Below, piece by piece: positions 10,167-22,062 of a DNA stretch of 64,000 nt (within the stretch, counting starts at the first letter, position 1; each line of letters starts with the position of its first letter). The notes below the pieces were generated by a model. It did not search any database and was not told the DNA's origin. It worked only from the letters and a program-made list of their open reading frames with translations. The translations under genes were made by a program, and so were the position numbers. The stretch is from NCBI RefSeq assembly GCF_963675165.1, contig NC_087377.1:10340632-10404631 (forward strand). Reading direction: 5' to 3'. This DNA is from Halichondria panicea (Eukaryota; Porifera; Demospongiae; Suberitida; Halichondriidae).

Positions 10167-13100
10167 TCAAAGAATAGACACGTACTCGTCGTGGGTGTCT
10201 AGACTCGGTCCCAAGATAAGGGGGGAGGGCTTGTTGGGACGAGAAAGAGACTTTGGAGTAACTGGGTTCATCACTGTGTACATGTAAGCATCTTCACTCG
10301 GAGGCACCGCAGCATTGAACATAGCATTTATGTTTTCAATCTGACAGGTACTAGGAGTAGGTGGGTTACAAGTCGTGGGGGAGAAAGGAGACGAAATTGA
10401 AATTCTCTGAGGTGCCGCACATGAAGTTGGAGAAAATGGTACAGAGATGGATGTCCTCGCTAGTGGACTACAGGCTGTTGGTGAGAAGGGGGAAGAAATT
10501 GAAATGGAGGTTTTTCTTGGAGGGGGCAGCTGGGGGGGCATGTTGAAGTATCGAGGGCTTTGAGCCGAGGGGGTACTGGGGGTACTCGGGGTGCTATGCA
10601 GGAGAGATTTTGAGAGCGACGGGTCCATAGGGTAATCGTATAGTGGTCCACCGTCATATATAGGATTGGTGGCAGACTTTTGTTGGGTCAAGGGGTTCAT
10701 GAGTTTGATGCTGGTTGGTGGAGCTCGCCTTGGAAAATCGACGGTATCTGGGTTTGGAAAACAACCGATTTTTAAATAAACAAGACAGTGAATGCTATCT
10801 AAACAAACGTCTACTGTGATGAGTGCATAGTGGGCTTGATGAATGTAATACATGCACTGTGATACACTCTGGTTTGCAGCTGCACAAAATTCATCTAGAT
10901 TGGAGCAAACCACAGATTTTGTAACGTGGTCAAATGTCGAATGCATCCTAGACATGAAAGTTTCACACACATACACACAACTCACCAGTTCTTTGGGTGA
11001 ATTTCCTACGCCTCTTATACACGCAGCATGCTGCTACAATGACAATCACCATGACAACAATTCCCAATACAATTCCGAGAAAGACAGCTAGCGATGCAAT
11101 TATGGACGTTGTGGAATCGCTTGAAGCACCTGTTGGAGTTAGAATACACACGGAGACATAAAATGTGAGAATATTACCTGGCTCGTTGCAAACAGGGATG
11201 GGACTGGACCAGCTTGCAGTGGGGAGACAGACCCTGTTCCATACAATCCCATCATTGCATGTGTACAAGGCAACAAGACCACTTGAAGCTTCGGTGATTT
11301 GTACATGTCCGTTAGGTGGATCCAGCAGTCCTCTGTCACACTTGATAGCTATAATTTATAACAGAAACACGTTTTAGCTTGGAATCATCGATCGCAGCAA
11401 TGTGCTCTAACTCACATCGGCACTCAGGTGCTTCTCCGGACCAACTCGTGTTGGGTAAACACGTTCTAGTTACAACAGTGTCATCGTTGCAGGCGTAGGT
11501 GGCCACAAGTCCCGTTGGAATTGTTGTAATATTTACACGACCATTCGGAGGAATAGGTAAATCCCTGTTGCAGTTGATAGCTAGTTGGGAAGAGCAGAAA
11601 ATAGTGCATTTTCACTTATAATGATTAAACAGATAGGTGGTTTACATGGGCAGAAAGGTGCCATTCCAGACCAGCTTGAATTGGACAGGCAATTTCTGGT
11701 TACCAGTGGTAGAGATGTATCGTCACACCTGTAAATGGCTACCAGGCCATACTGGGTGTTCGATACTTGCACAATACCGTTTGGCAGGCTAGGAAGGTCC
11801 GCATTGCAACTATCACCTGTGAGATAATAATTAAGGTAAGCGTGTGTGTAGTGGCTCTGTGTGTGCAGTTGCTCTGTAGTGTAATATTCAAAGAGTACAA
11901 CAATACATGCAGTTGAAAACTGAAGTTTTAAAACCCATGATTTACTGAGCTCAAGAATTTAAATACCATACTCTCCCTCCACACATGTAGGCCATTAGCA
12001 AATACTGAAGCCACCTAATACAATGTCATGTAGTTGATTAGCAAGTTATGCATTTTGTAAGGGTTCTGTTGTCAATTGGGGAGAAATGTAAACACTGAGT
12101 CAAATAAACACTTTTAGAAAAGCATGTATATCTGGCTACGTACCTTATAACCATCATTCCACAAATATGCATTTTGTGAACATGCATACACTGTAGTTCA
12201 GTAAAGCTGTACTTGAAAGGGTATAATTATGGACTATGAACACACTATACAAATAGCCATCTTCTTGAAGAGCTTACCAACAACAATCCCTGCAAAACAA
12301 AACAAGAGAAAAGTGAATCATTCATCATAACACCCACTCTTAACTCACTTTCGTCTTTGATAACGGTGTAACTACCCAAAATGCTGTTGCCAGTGGCAAC
12401 CACCATGTACGTTTCCCCCACTTCTAAACCTTGGTCCACTAGCAGGTCGAGCATAAACTGTTCTTGAATATTTCCGACCAGTTTCTCTGCCATTATTTCG
12501 CCATGGTGATATACTATGATGGTGTATTCTGTATCCTCGTGTAAACAAGGGTCTTCATACTGTGTGAATATTGCGGATGACTATCACAGAAGCATATTAT
12601 TATTATTTTGGGGTTTTTTGAAGTAAGTTTCCGATCCTAATAAACTACCCTGAGCTATACAAAACCACTTTTCCTTTACGACTTAAGTCTCAAGTTATGG
12701 GGGGCACTCAAACGCTGTACATATATATATACACACACCTCGGCTCTTATGGTCAGTCTAGGGGTCAGATCTGAAGCAAAGGTCAATTCCACAGTCAGTT
12801 CAGTGGGTGTGGGAGCTGTAAGTGAAAGATGAGAGAGAATTTTAAAACAATTATTGGGACAGTTGGCTCATGGGGTAATGAATAATTAATGCATACTTTA
12901 TAAACAGGTTTAATGTTTTTGCATTAGGAGACTTATTCTTTTTGTGGAGGGGTGCCTACGAGTAAAAACTTATGAAAGCAGCTCGTTATACTGCTATATG
13001 TATTGTGTATATGTATCACTAGCGCAATAACAATGTCATTAACCTTTGGGGAATATTCCAAGTTGATGACTCGTGGCATTTCCCAGGATACTGTATGCAG

Positions 13101-14045
13101 TGACAGTGAAGTTAAGCAGGTGACACCCCGAGACCATCTCTCCCACACTGATCACATGACTGAGAGCATCGGTACCGTCGAACAGTGTAGTGACTATCCC
13201 GCTCGTTAAGTTTTCCATTTCAAGTTTGTAGCCAGTCACCGGATAATTGGAATAATAGAACGGCTCATCCCAGGTCACGCTTAAATTGGTCCCGTTTTGC
13301 AGGACACTCACGTACACCTCAGGAAGCACAGGCGCACCTACAAAACAAAAAATCAGTAACAGGAAACGATAATATGGCGCACAAGTTCCTGGCTATACAG
13401 GATGTCACTGAGTATAATTATTGAGTATAATTATTCGTATGTATAGGCTTCAGTTAATGGGTATAATTTTTGTTTGGAATTTTTGCTTGCTATAATTTTT
13501 TGTTTCATTAACACTGGAAGGACTTTTTGTTTGATAATTGCTTGCACTATAGATTGTTGCACTCACTTGCCACTCTGAAGTACTTGTGCTGTATGATACT
13601 GTGACCAATGTACAGGCTACTCGCGGCGTAACAAGAAATCCGCCTGCCATTACTTGAGTCCCCCTGCATAGTCAGCATTAGGTTCCACTTGGGGTTTGCA
13701 TTTCTATCATAAGTGTTTGAAATGGTGAATCCATTTTGTGGTTCTGATACAAATTTGGGAAATCCGTCCACCCTCCATTCTGCTTCGTCAGCATTTGCTC
13801 GGCAATTGAACACCATCGCTTCACCAGACGTCACAGATTCAGCTGATTGAGTGAAACTGACTATGCCTGTATACAAAGAGAAATACCATACATCACACAT
13901 GCTAAGCATAAGGGTATAATTATGTTAAAAAGGTGCAAATTATTAATTATGACAAGAAAATTAACAAATTTTACTTACGTATGTCATTTCCATTGGCGAT
14001 GGTTGCTAGTGCCAACAGCACCATCGAGATACGTGACCACTGCAT
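10167..14045 (-). CDS. G5: mosaic Ig-FN3-FN3-CCP3 receptor with long tyrosine tail
   Basis: Exons 13979-14045 (signal MQWSRISMVLLALATIANG), 13567-13866 (Ig), 13044-13337 (FN3), 12739-12815 and 12349-12559 (second FN3), 12278-12289 (12-nt microexon), 11646-11816, 11416-11580 and 11178-11348 (three CCPs), 10986-11129 (membrane span) and 10167-10747 (tail) sum to 730 codons plus stop. The CCPs are compact, each with four cysteines and a SWSG or SWSS motif. The tail shows NPIYDGGPLYD, STPSTPSTP, PPQLPPPRK, three repeats of an SI(S)SPFSPT unit, YMYTVM near residue 694 and a C-terminal DEYVSIL. It joins the G3-type receptor frame to the CCP modules of the partner genes, which shows exon shuffling inside the cluster. 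Skipping the microexon would keep the frame. Confidence 0.88.
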
Positions 14046-14276
14046 GCTACAAGTGAAATAAAATCCATTATCATTACAGTACTGCATGCATGGACACACA
14101 CAGGTGCAACATGCACACCCTCCGGCTGTTCAACTCCCACGCAAGTACATAGTTCCTATTCAATGGAGCTGAAGCTGCTACACAAGCTGGAATGCATTAA
14201 TTCAGTTACTTGCCTTTCTCGACTTGAAGGCTGTCACTAGAAGAAGGACCAAAGATTGTGTAGCTAGTTGCTCAAC
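14046..14276. promoter_or_regulatory. Divergent promoter interval between G5 and G6
   Basis: Only 231 bp separate the opposite start codons, the tightest of the pairs. No TATA box is evident in either direction. Nothing coding is seen. Confidence 0.55.
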
Positions 14277-15694
14277 ATGGATATTGCTAGCAAAGTGATC
14301 ATGCTGATACTGATGCAGAGTGTTATAACGGCGGTGGCAACCGGATGTACCTGTAGTAGTGCAACAAGTACGTGTGTGCATAGCTACGTCGTGGTGTCTT
14401 ATTTGTTTTTGCCATTCTATGCCTGTCTTAAAAAGACAAATTCTGAACCGCAAAATGCTAAACTTGTTTGTTTAATCCACGCAGATTGTCCAGCACCGTA
14501 CGCAAAACTGCAAACAATTCCATCTAACCAATCTGTCAGATTTGAGCTGTATAATCAGAGTAAATACATTAATGAGACATTAAGATGGTGCATAAGTGGA
14601 CGTACAGCGACAAACGACGTTATATTTAGGGATACTTTTACGGAGAGGGGTACCAACCTAACCTACAACAATCCGTATCCCGATGATTTAGCGGATGGGT
14701 TTACTCTATATCTAGTGGATGGTGATTGCGCTCAACCGCTAGGAGCAATATTGATCAACTCCCTGGATGGAAACTTCACGGGACCGCAATATTATATTCT
14801 GCTTCACGTGGACAAAGGTACGTCCGTACTAACGTAGATAATAATTAGTGTACTTGTTATCATATTCACCAAAGAATCACCACGGCCCACAATTGGACCA
14901 TCAACCACCACGCAAAGCATCTGCTACACAAGCACCATCTCCACAACAACGGGTATGTTATAGCATAAACAAATTTAATGTACTTAAGTAAAACAGATCG
15001 ACTCACTCACACATTAGTAGACGCAACCAAGTGTATCCAGACAAGCACACCATCAATTGATATGGGCGGAGCGTCTACAACAGGTACACAAAGAATTACA
15101 ACATTTATGCAGATATAATTCTTATCTTTTACAGAAACAACGATGGCCCCAGACCTGTCAAGTACACCCACATTGACACCCAACACAAGTGAGTGAGAAA
15201 CACATTTTGTATGAAGGACGGTAAATTTTGAACAAACACTTCACACAGGCTCAGTACATCAAATGGAAACCGCTTATATTACAAGCTTGAGCGTTTCAAA
15301 CACACATAGTAAGTGTTGCCATCATTAACAAAATGAATGAAAAGTTCCACACTACAGGCACAGCCTACCCATTGCCTACTTCTACACCTACAGGTAGGTT
15401 ATCAACACAATACATGAATTCTATCATCTTATAGTACAATAGTTCTAGGGCGAAGAGAACCGATACCAGAAGTCTCCCTGGGTGTTGTACTAGTCATTGT
15501 TCTCTGTCTCTACGCTCTCACAACCATCATTCTCGTACTGAGAATCAAACTACTGAGGGGGAATGCAAGACAGCCTCAAGTTGATGCAAATGGAATTGTA
15601 AGGCAAAATTGCACATTGAAGTTCCAGTGCTTACAATCTACCATTATAGGTTGAAAACGCTGGCTCAAAAGAACAAGAAACCAAATTAAGCTGA
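14277..15694 (+). CDS. G6: WCI-domain protein with mucin-like stalk and membrane anchor
   Basis: Nine exons give 305 aa: 14277-14367 (signal MDIASKVIMLILMQSVITAVA), 14485-14817 (WCI domain), five small stalk exons 14875-14952, 15018-15083, 15135-15188, 15249-15308 and 15358-15393, then 15443-15597 (membrane span, VSLGVVLVIVLCLYALTTIIL) and 15650-15694. The WCI exon has CPAPYAKLQTI, LRWCISG, YNNPYPDDLADG and LYLVDG. The stalk is rich in Thr, Ser and Pro, so O-glycosylation is likely. The acceptor at 15441-15442 was chosen because the one 8 nt upstream runs into a stop. The tail is about 30 residues with no tyrosine. There are no CCPs, unlike G2 and G4. An AATAAA lies at 15708-15713. Confidence 0.85.
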
Positions 15695-16456
15695 ACAAAC
15701 ACAGTCGAATAAATTTCACCTCTTGGTAACAATTATTCCTCTCTTTTCTTTTCTTATTTTGTATGTGTGTGTCCTGTATTCGTGTACTCTGTTGTCGTTG
15801 TATGTTTTACCAGTTAATAACCTGATAAAACATGCTTACACAAACTGTATATAAGGCACTGCTGTATAACGAGCCATTACACACTCATTAGCCCACCTAT
15901 ACACGCGAAACAGATGAACGTAAATTGGGACCTTTAGTGTCATAGTTTATTATGAAATGGAGGCCTTAATAATATTATATTTAAACTACAAGCTCACTGT
16001 GCACATACTTGCTATACAATACATGAGCCTTCACATTACTGCACCTGTTATGCGACGTCTCCGTTTGTGCAGCAGCTGACAATGTTTTCCAAACGTGCAT
16101 AGACTCCAAACTCAATAGAATGCACAACCATCCCTGTGTAAACAATAACATATAGTGTATTGGGAACATCATTCGTATAAAGAAACACATGCTCTCTCCA
16201 CGTAATAATAAAGCTATAATAGTGCACGTGTTTTTAGTGTGTGTTTAGTGTGTGTGTTTTTGTGGGATTATAAAAAACAAAAGCATCTTGGAATTTATAG
16301 ACAAATGTGGGAATTGAAAGTACAGAGATTAAAATGTCTGATTACTGAATACTAATGAACACATAAACATTCACAGGTATCTTTATGACTATTACTGCAT
16401 GATTGAAGGCTTTTGAAAGCACATAATTTAATTATTGCCTGTTGTGGTCGTTCCAC
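15695..16456. other. Non-coding interval after G6
   Basis: AT-rich sequence with gt-rich stretches near 16230-16262. Short ORFs here have no splice-consistent or domain signal. Nothing functional recognised. Confidence 0.45.
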
Positions 16457-16965
16457 CACAGATTGAAGAGAGAGGGATTGGCAACGAAACACCCTCGAAA
16501 ACACTATCCGTGTTTCCCCGCGGTTTTAATCGAGGCTTACTTCCAACGTGGAGTCTAAACACGAATAATTCATGAGAATTGTCTGTAAAAAGTCTACGAG
16601 CAGTTCTGCTGCTAAACATCAACTTCACCTCATTTTTGTGACCATTTGGGACACAGTACACTATTCAGTAACACAGCCTTAGCTATATCATAGGTGCTAT
16701 AGGACCACAAGTTTGAAAGCGCTCTATGTACCTCTAGGTACTTCACGACAATCAAGTTCTTCATTTCCAAATGACACTCACCATCAGGGGGTATATGTTT
16801 AGGGGTTTTTGAGAAGCATGCATTAGACATAATAAGTTTCTCGGGTTTTCGCGGGAGTTTTAGAGGCGAAACACGGATAGTGTCAGAGCTACTACGTAGA
16901 CTTCATTGTAAAAGCATCATGTGAAGCGATCCGTTGCCAATCCTTCTCTCTTCAATCTATGGTTT
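16457..16965. mobile_element. Non-autonomous DNA transposon with GGATTGGCAACG inverted ends
   Basis: The left end reads agattgaagagagagggatt then ggcaac; the right end is its inverse (gttgccaatccttctctcttcaatct). Flanks gttccac and gtttcac may be an imperfect target duplication. The right 170 bp recurs, diverged, at 25925-26120. No transposase ORF. Confidence 0.6.
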
Positions 16966-17132
16966 CACAGTGCTCTAAAAGATAAAACATGCAGTTGAAC
17001 AACGTAGAATAAAACATCACGCACATCATGATTCTAATCAGTATTTTAGGGGGTGGCAAACAAGTCTGAAGGGAAGGCAAAAGTTTGACATGCTCTATAC
17101 ATACTTTTGGATGTAACTCAGAATTGTAAATA

Positions 17133-17451
17133 CCGTACTTATTCGATTTAAAGTGACCCTCCAAATATGCGACATACCCTCGATCTTTTCAATTTTCTGA
17201 CCTCTAAAAGTAGCGACTGCTGTGTTGACAATTATTTTTATGTCGCGTCCTAAATAGAGGTCAAACTATAGCCTCGATTCCAGGCCACAAGAAACAATGT
17301 AATTGAAGCGGCCTATAATCGAGGATCGTAGAGTAGATGCGACTCTCTAAATATGCAACACCAAGATTTCCACTATTCTTCAACCTCTAAAAGAAACGAC
17401 CTCTGGCTTCGTAATTATTTTAAAGTGTTGCCTTAAATCGAATAAATACGG
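17133..17451. mobile_element. MITE flanked by TA, ends CCGTACTTATTCGATTTAA
   Basis: Terminal inverted repeats (left ccgtacttattcgatttaa, right ttaaatcgaataaatacgg, about one base different) lie inside a TA dinucleotide on both sides (17131-17132 and 17452-17453). About 319 bp with no coding capacity, consistent with a Tc1/mariner-type MITE. Confidence 0.75.
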
Positions 17452-17453
17452 TA

Positions 17454-18965
17454 GAGCCTTTTAGGAATTTTGACAATCCAAAATCTAGCTTTGGCCAACA
17501 CATACTTCAGTTGCTTACGTCGCCTTCTGTAGTAAAAGTTATTTTAAGCGACCGAGTACTTTAGTTTGTCAGCATACGCACATGGGCCAAGAATAATTCT
17601 GAGTGGTCAGACTTATACTGTGGGTTCACTTTTTAACCACAAACAAAGAGATCATCATCAATACACCATGTGTGTGGCATTAAGCTAGTTTATTGAGCGC
17701 AACACAAAGAACAAAGCAAGTCGATTAATTAGCACGCAGGCTAAGACTACAAACCTCCGTATGAATACACACAGCAATGCACGCCTGGTGCTATTTGTAC
17801 TAGGGCTCATGGGAACTTCCCGAAGCAGAGCAACCAGAGAGCTGGAACATGACACCACTAGCTAGCCTCCTTCACAAGGCCTGGGATCGAGGCTAGATCA
17901 TCACTAGCCCATTTTGAGATCTATACAAGAAATAGCAACATACATGTGTGTGAACACAAGCAACACAGTCGTTGGGCTGACCTTTACACCGGTATCTATG
18001 GCTCAGCTGACAATAGACATCATATGCATGCATGCAGGTTAACCTCCATGCATGGGTTCTGTGAGTGTCTAGGCCGCCTTGATATTATGCTCGGAATAAT
18101 TTTAGCTAAAGGCACCAACGTCCATTTTTGGTAAAGATCATTACATTACGTTTTGCATAACGATGTTTTCATGGCAAAAATTGAATCTGCTTTGTGTGGT
18201 ACATGTATATCAAAACTATAACCTTGTCATAGAATTCTGTATAATTATTTGCAGAGGTATATATAATTATTTGGCAATTTGGCAAATGAAAAGTGAAATT
18301 TAAAATCGCTAATCATAGTTCAAGCTAGAAATAAAAATAAAAATAAACTGTTTTTACAACGTCAAGACTTAGTGTCTGCAGGCAAGTCTCCTATCCCTCC
18401 AAGACCAACCAACCGTAATTATAGCCAAACCATGATGTTGTCTATTATTTGCTCTCCTCCGATCAGCAATTCAGAGGTGCGAGATCGCCACAGGGTCAGG
18501 CTATCACTACTCCACATCGGCAGATTGACCTGGCCATTTCATACAGACACAGGCACTCTGCCACTAACTCATAATTATAGCTTGCCTTTATTGCATTCTG
18601 TCTATTTTCGGTTCACATCAGTAAACCCATCAGTAAGAGTATTAATATAATTATAGTAGATCTACCACATAGTAAATAGTACCACATAGTAACCATGGTA
18701 ATAGTGTTATCAAATTAATGGTTATGTCCATGGACAATACATGTACATTTTTGGGTGAATCTGAGTTGTTTATGTACACTTTATCTCTTCTTAAATCTTA
18801 AATCTGACAGAAACTACCTGCATATACATGATAAAAAAAATGTACTGTCACTATAATTATACTACAAGAATTCATAATGGTGGTGCTGTAAGCATTATTG
18901 CGTGTGAAGTGCATAATGTTAATTGTCTTTGAATTGTTTCATTTCTGATTGATAGTGATCATTGA
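17454..18965. other. Interval with dispersed repeat, no gene
   Basis: Positions 18060-18190 (ccattttt ggtaaagatc; cataacgatgttttcatgg) recur inverted at 41160-41300, so this is a dispersed repeat. A lone CTAGCCTCGATCCCAGGC-type end lies at about 17878-17897. An ORF at 18372-18650 starts after a good acceptor and begins GKSPIPPRPTNRNYS, an SH3-ligand-like string, but it cannot be joined to a gene. Confidence 0.5.
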
Positions 18966-19193
18966 TCAGACATCAGATACTTGGGCAAATGGATTTGAAG
19001 ACTCTCCATCCATCACCGTATCCAAGGTTATCACTCCATTGCTGGTTGTACTGCCCACCTTCCCTCTCATCTTGACGTAGCACTGGTCAGCACTATCAGA
19101 GTTGTGCGTGCTGTACCTCGGCTCAGCAGTCGCCTGATTCTGAGGCTCGTAGCTCTGAGCTAACAGTGAGTTCTCAAGAGTCTTCACACTGTG
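18966..19193 (-). other. Possible extra terminal tail exon for G7
   Basis: A 75-residue open stretch ends in SSNPFAQVSDV and a stop, after an acceptor-like cacacag. It contains SYEPQNQ, RYSTHN and CYVKMRG tyrosine contexts and reads like a cytoplasmic tail. It would join the G7 tail exon in phase only through a weak donor (gtctag) after KAAYL. It could be an alternative 3' end of G7 or a remnant of a deleted neighbour. Confidence 0.4.
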
Positions 19194-19396
19194 TGTATAG
19201 ACCACAACGATAATAATAACTATGAATGAAAGTGGTGACTCTCAGCTATTACATAATAGCTCTCAGGTAAGGTCAATTAAATCTATCAAGCTTTGGTCAT
19301 TTGTTTTAAGTGGATGGGGGTATATTATTATAATCTAGTTATTGTTCCAACATAACAGGACGCACTATGCATATACATTTTCAATTGTCTCTATAA

Positions 19397-21554
19397 TTAT
19401 ATATGATTTGTAGAAAATAGGTGTCTAGACAGATAAGCAGCTTTCCTGTTGGGCTGGGGGAATTCCGGTGTGCCGACACTGGAGGGTGTGGAAGCTTCTG
19501 ACAATAGTAGCCGTCCTCTCGCATCATTAACACTATCGTATATCGGCCCAGCATAGATAGGATTTTCAACCATTTCACGTTGAGTCCGGCGTTTACTTCT
19601 GGTGACGCACTTGCGACCTTTGAATTGAAAGTACAATTTACATGGCATCCTGCGTTCATGTTATCCCAGCTTGAATTATGGGGTGGTTAATACTCCATGA
19701 CATGCTTAGTTTCAGCAGTAAGGACATGTCGTAAACATATTAGCTATAATTTATAGCGTAAGTATTTTACTTGTAAACAACACAACGTTGACTTTGCATT
19801 CAACCTGTCAGCTATAATTATATTAACCTAGGGGAATCATCTATACATGAAAAGAAGTCTATACCAACACAGCTTCTTCCAGGAATCTGTTTACGGCCTT
19901 ATGCTTTTATCGTCTGTTTGCTTGGAGTAGCAACCTATTAGTTTCTACAATACACAGGCTAAGCAAATATTGAGATAAGAAAGAACACAAACCACCCTCG
20001 CTTGGCTAAACTAATCATACATACTGTAAGTGCAACTTTATGTACAAAGAAAAACTTGAGCTAAAAGCTTACCTTTTGTAACACACATGCCACACAGTGC
20101 CAGTATAATGCAGATCACCAAGGCAGCACAAGTAGCCCCCAAGGCATACACAATCTGTAAGACTGGAGAAGAATTAATGTATAGGTAATTCAGTGCTACA
20201 TGCATGCATATATACCATTCACTGATGTAGAGCAGTTAGGGAAATTCACAATCGTACCTGTATCAGCACAACAGTGCAGTATAATTATACGTGGGTTGAC
20301 ACGGAGTTCTGTAAATAGCTTACTGAAATTCGTTGATTCTGTGATAACACCTTCGCTACCAGAAGTGATCAATGTGACATAAACAGTGTAGTGTTCTTGC
20401 AGTGAAAAGCTGAGGTTTGGATGGGTGTTGATGTGAATTTCACCTGGTGAATCCTGAATCTTGAGTTGGTCACTCATAGCCGCTGTTTGATAGTTACCAT
20501 TGATTTCTCCCTCAATATATAGTGTGTAGTTTAGAGTTTGGTATGGACACAAGGAGGGAGTCTATTATCATTGTGAAATCAAAAGATCATAATTGTAAGG
20601 TGTATGATTATACTCTTGCCTTGAAACATAATTTAATTCTTGGCTTAAGTTCAGCATTAAAGAGTACAATCAACTTTACTGTATAATTGTATGTCATCAA
20701 ACCTAGAGCAAACAAATTATGATCATGCCATGGTGACTGCCATTGCTAATAATAGCAAACCATTTGCTTTAGGGAGACCTCCTGCGACGCTTCCCTGTTC
20801 TCCTACACCGAGTGCATTGATGGCACTAACAGAGAACACCAGCTCTTCACATTCTCTAACAGGGAGAATTTCTTGTTGTTTCGGAATACTGATGCTTGTA
20901 CTGTTCGTTGTTTGATCAAACAAATCCAACCCATTAGATCGAACAAGTGTTACTCTGTATCCAATTATTGGGTATTCGGGCCATGAAAACACTGGATCCC
21001 ATCTAATGATAAGAGTGTCTTCAACCACTTCCAGCTTAGGATTAGTTGGTGGGGGTGTACCTATAATTATATATACATGTATTTAACATCAAGTGGACCG
21101 CAGTAAATGACAACTTACCCATCACAACAATTTTGGTCCAATTGCTTTCATAATCATTTGATGAACTACATCTAACCCTGGTATTGTTTATGTTTTCTTT
21201 TGCAGTTGCGTTCAGGTAACGATACACCAAATTCTTCCCACGGTATTGAGCATACGCTGGACGTCCTATAATAAAAACATCGCTGTTCGGCTCAATCGTC
21301 CAAATTGGGACACTAAATCCAACTCTAGTAGTTTCAGTGTAAAAACAGCAGAGAAAAATAATATCAGTTCCTTGAGCAACTCTTGCACCAGGTGTGAGAA
21401 AAACATTGATACCTTCTTGAACATCACCACTGTCCTCCAAGTTCGATGTGCATGGGTTAGGCAGCTGAGCATCACACATTCTCAGCAAGATGAACGATGT
21501 TATGCATAATATGAATATTGACCTACAGCAAAAAAACGGTTCCAACTCAGCCAT
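19397..21554 (-). CDS. G7: Ig-FN3-FN3 receptor with short NPIY tail
   Basis: Six exons sum to 447 codons plus stop: 21119-21554 (signal and Ig in one exon), 20761-21060 (FN3), 20620-20678 and 20324-20561 (second FN3), 20073-20162 (membrane span, LGATCAALVICIILALCGM) and 19397-19617 (tail). An in-frame ATG at 21587 is an alternative start. The intron after 20620-20678 seems to use a GC donor (cttgc on the plus strand). The tail has VENPIYAGPIYDSV and STPSSVGTP but no YTVM and no PPPRK, so it is a shortened version of the G1/G3 tail. No plus-strand partner is found within 2 kb. The Ig is diverged, with few classical landmarks. Confidence 0.75.
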
Positions 21555-21945
21555 CAATAGACACACTGGCAGTCTGCACTGACTCACTGCACAAGATCTA
21601 CGCTATATATCAGGTCGTTCACAACTGTGAGGAAAAGGGTCATCACTTTAGTGTGGTCAGCCGGCCCAACCTATAGAGCGGTTGTCATCCACCCACGCAC
21701 AACAGTTTTTGGAGGTTGTAAACACAGGTGTAAAACAATGTAAAAGTACACGAAGAACTGGACACAATTTGGCACATGCACAGTAGAACTATGATCCAGG
21801 ATACAGAGTGCTCTAGTATTGTAACTGTCAGTCTACCTTAGCTTACAGAGAAGGCTGAGGTGAGAAACTTGCATGCATCATGATGTACAAGCTAAGGAAA
21901 TCCATTGAAATTCACTAGCTTTATTCTCACACATTTATATCTCAG

Positions 21946-22062
21946 TATAAAAGTATCAGGTTTTCCTTTGCTTGGTTCTTGACAGTGTACTAGCTGAACA
22001 AACTGAGCTCTGTGTGAAGATGGTTACCATAATTATGTTCAAGTGGAAGAGGACGTAGGAGT
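21946..22062 (+). promoter_or_regulatory. Orphan TATA promoter, possible relic of the G7 partner
   Basis: TATAAAAG at 21946-21953 is followed by an ATG at 22020 whose frame (MVTIIMFKWKRT) stops after about 12 codons. Its place and direction match the plus-strand promoters of G2 and G4 relative to their partners. It may be what remains of a lost divergent gene. Confidence 0.3.

Noticed and set aside
10361-10657. ORFs antisense or out of frame within the G5 tail
   Set aside because: They are shadows of the proline/serine-rich tail exon; the minus-strand frame with NPIY and YTVM is the supported one.
18372-18650. ORF beginning GKSPIPPRPTNRNYS as a separate gene
   Set aside because: The first 15 residues look like a tail, but there is no start, no partner exon in phase and no conserved motif after it.
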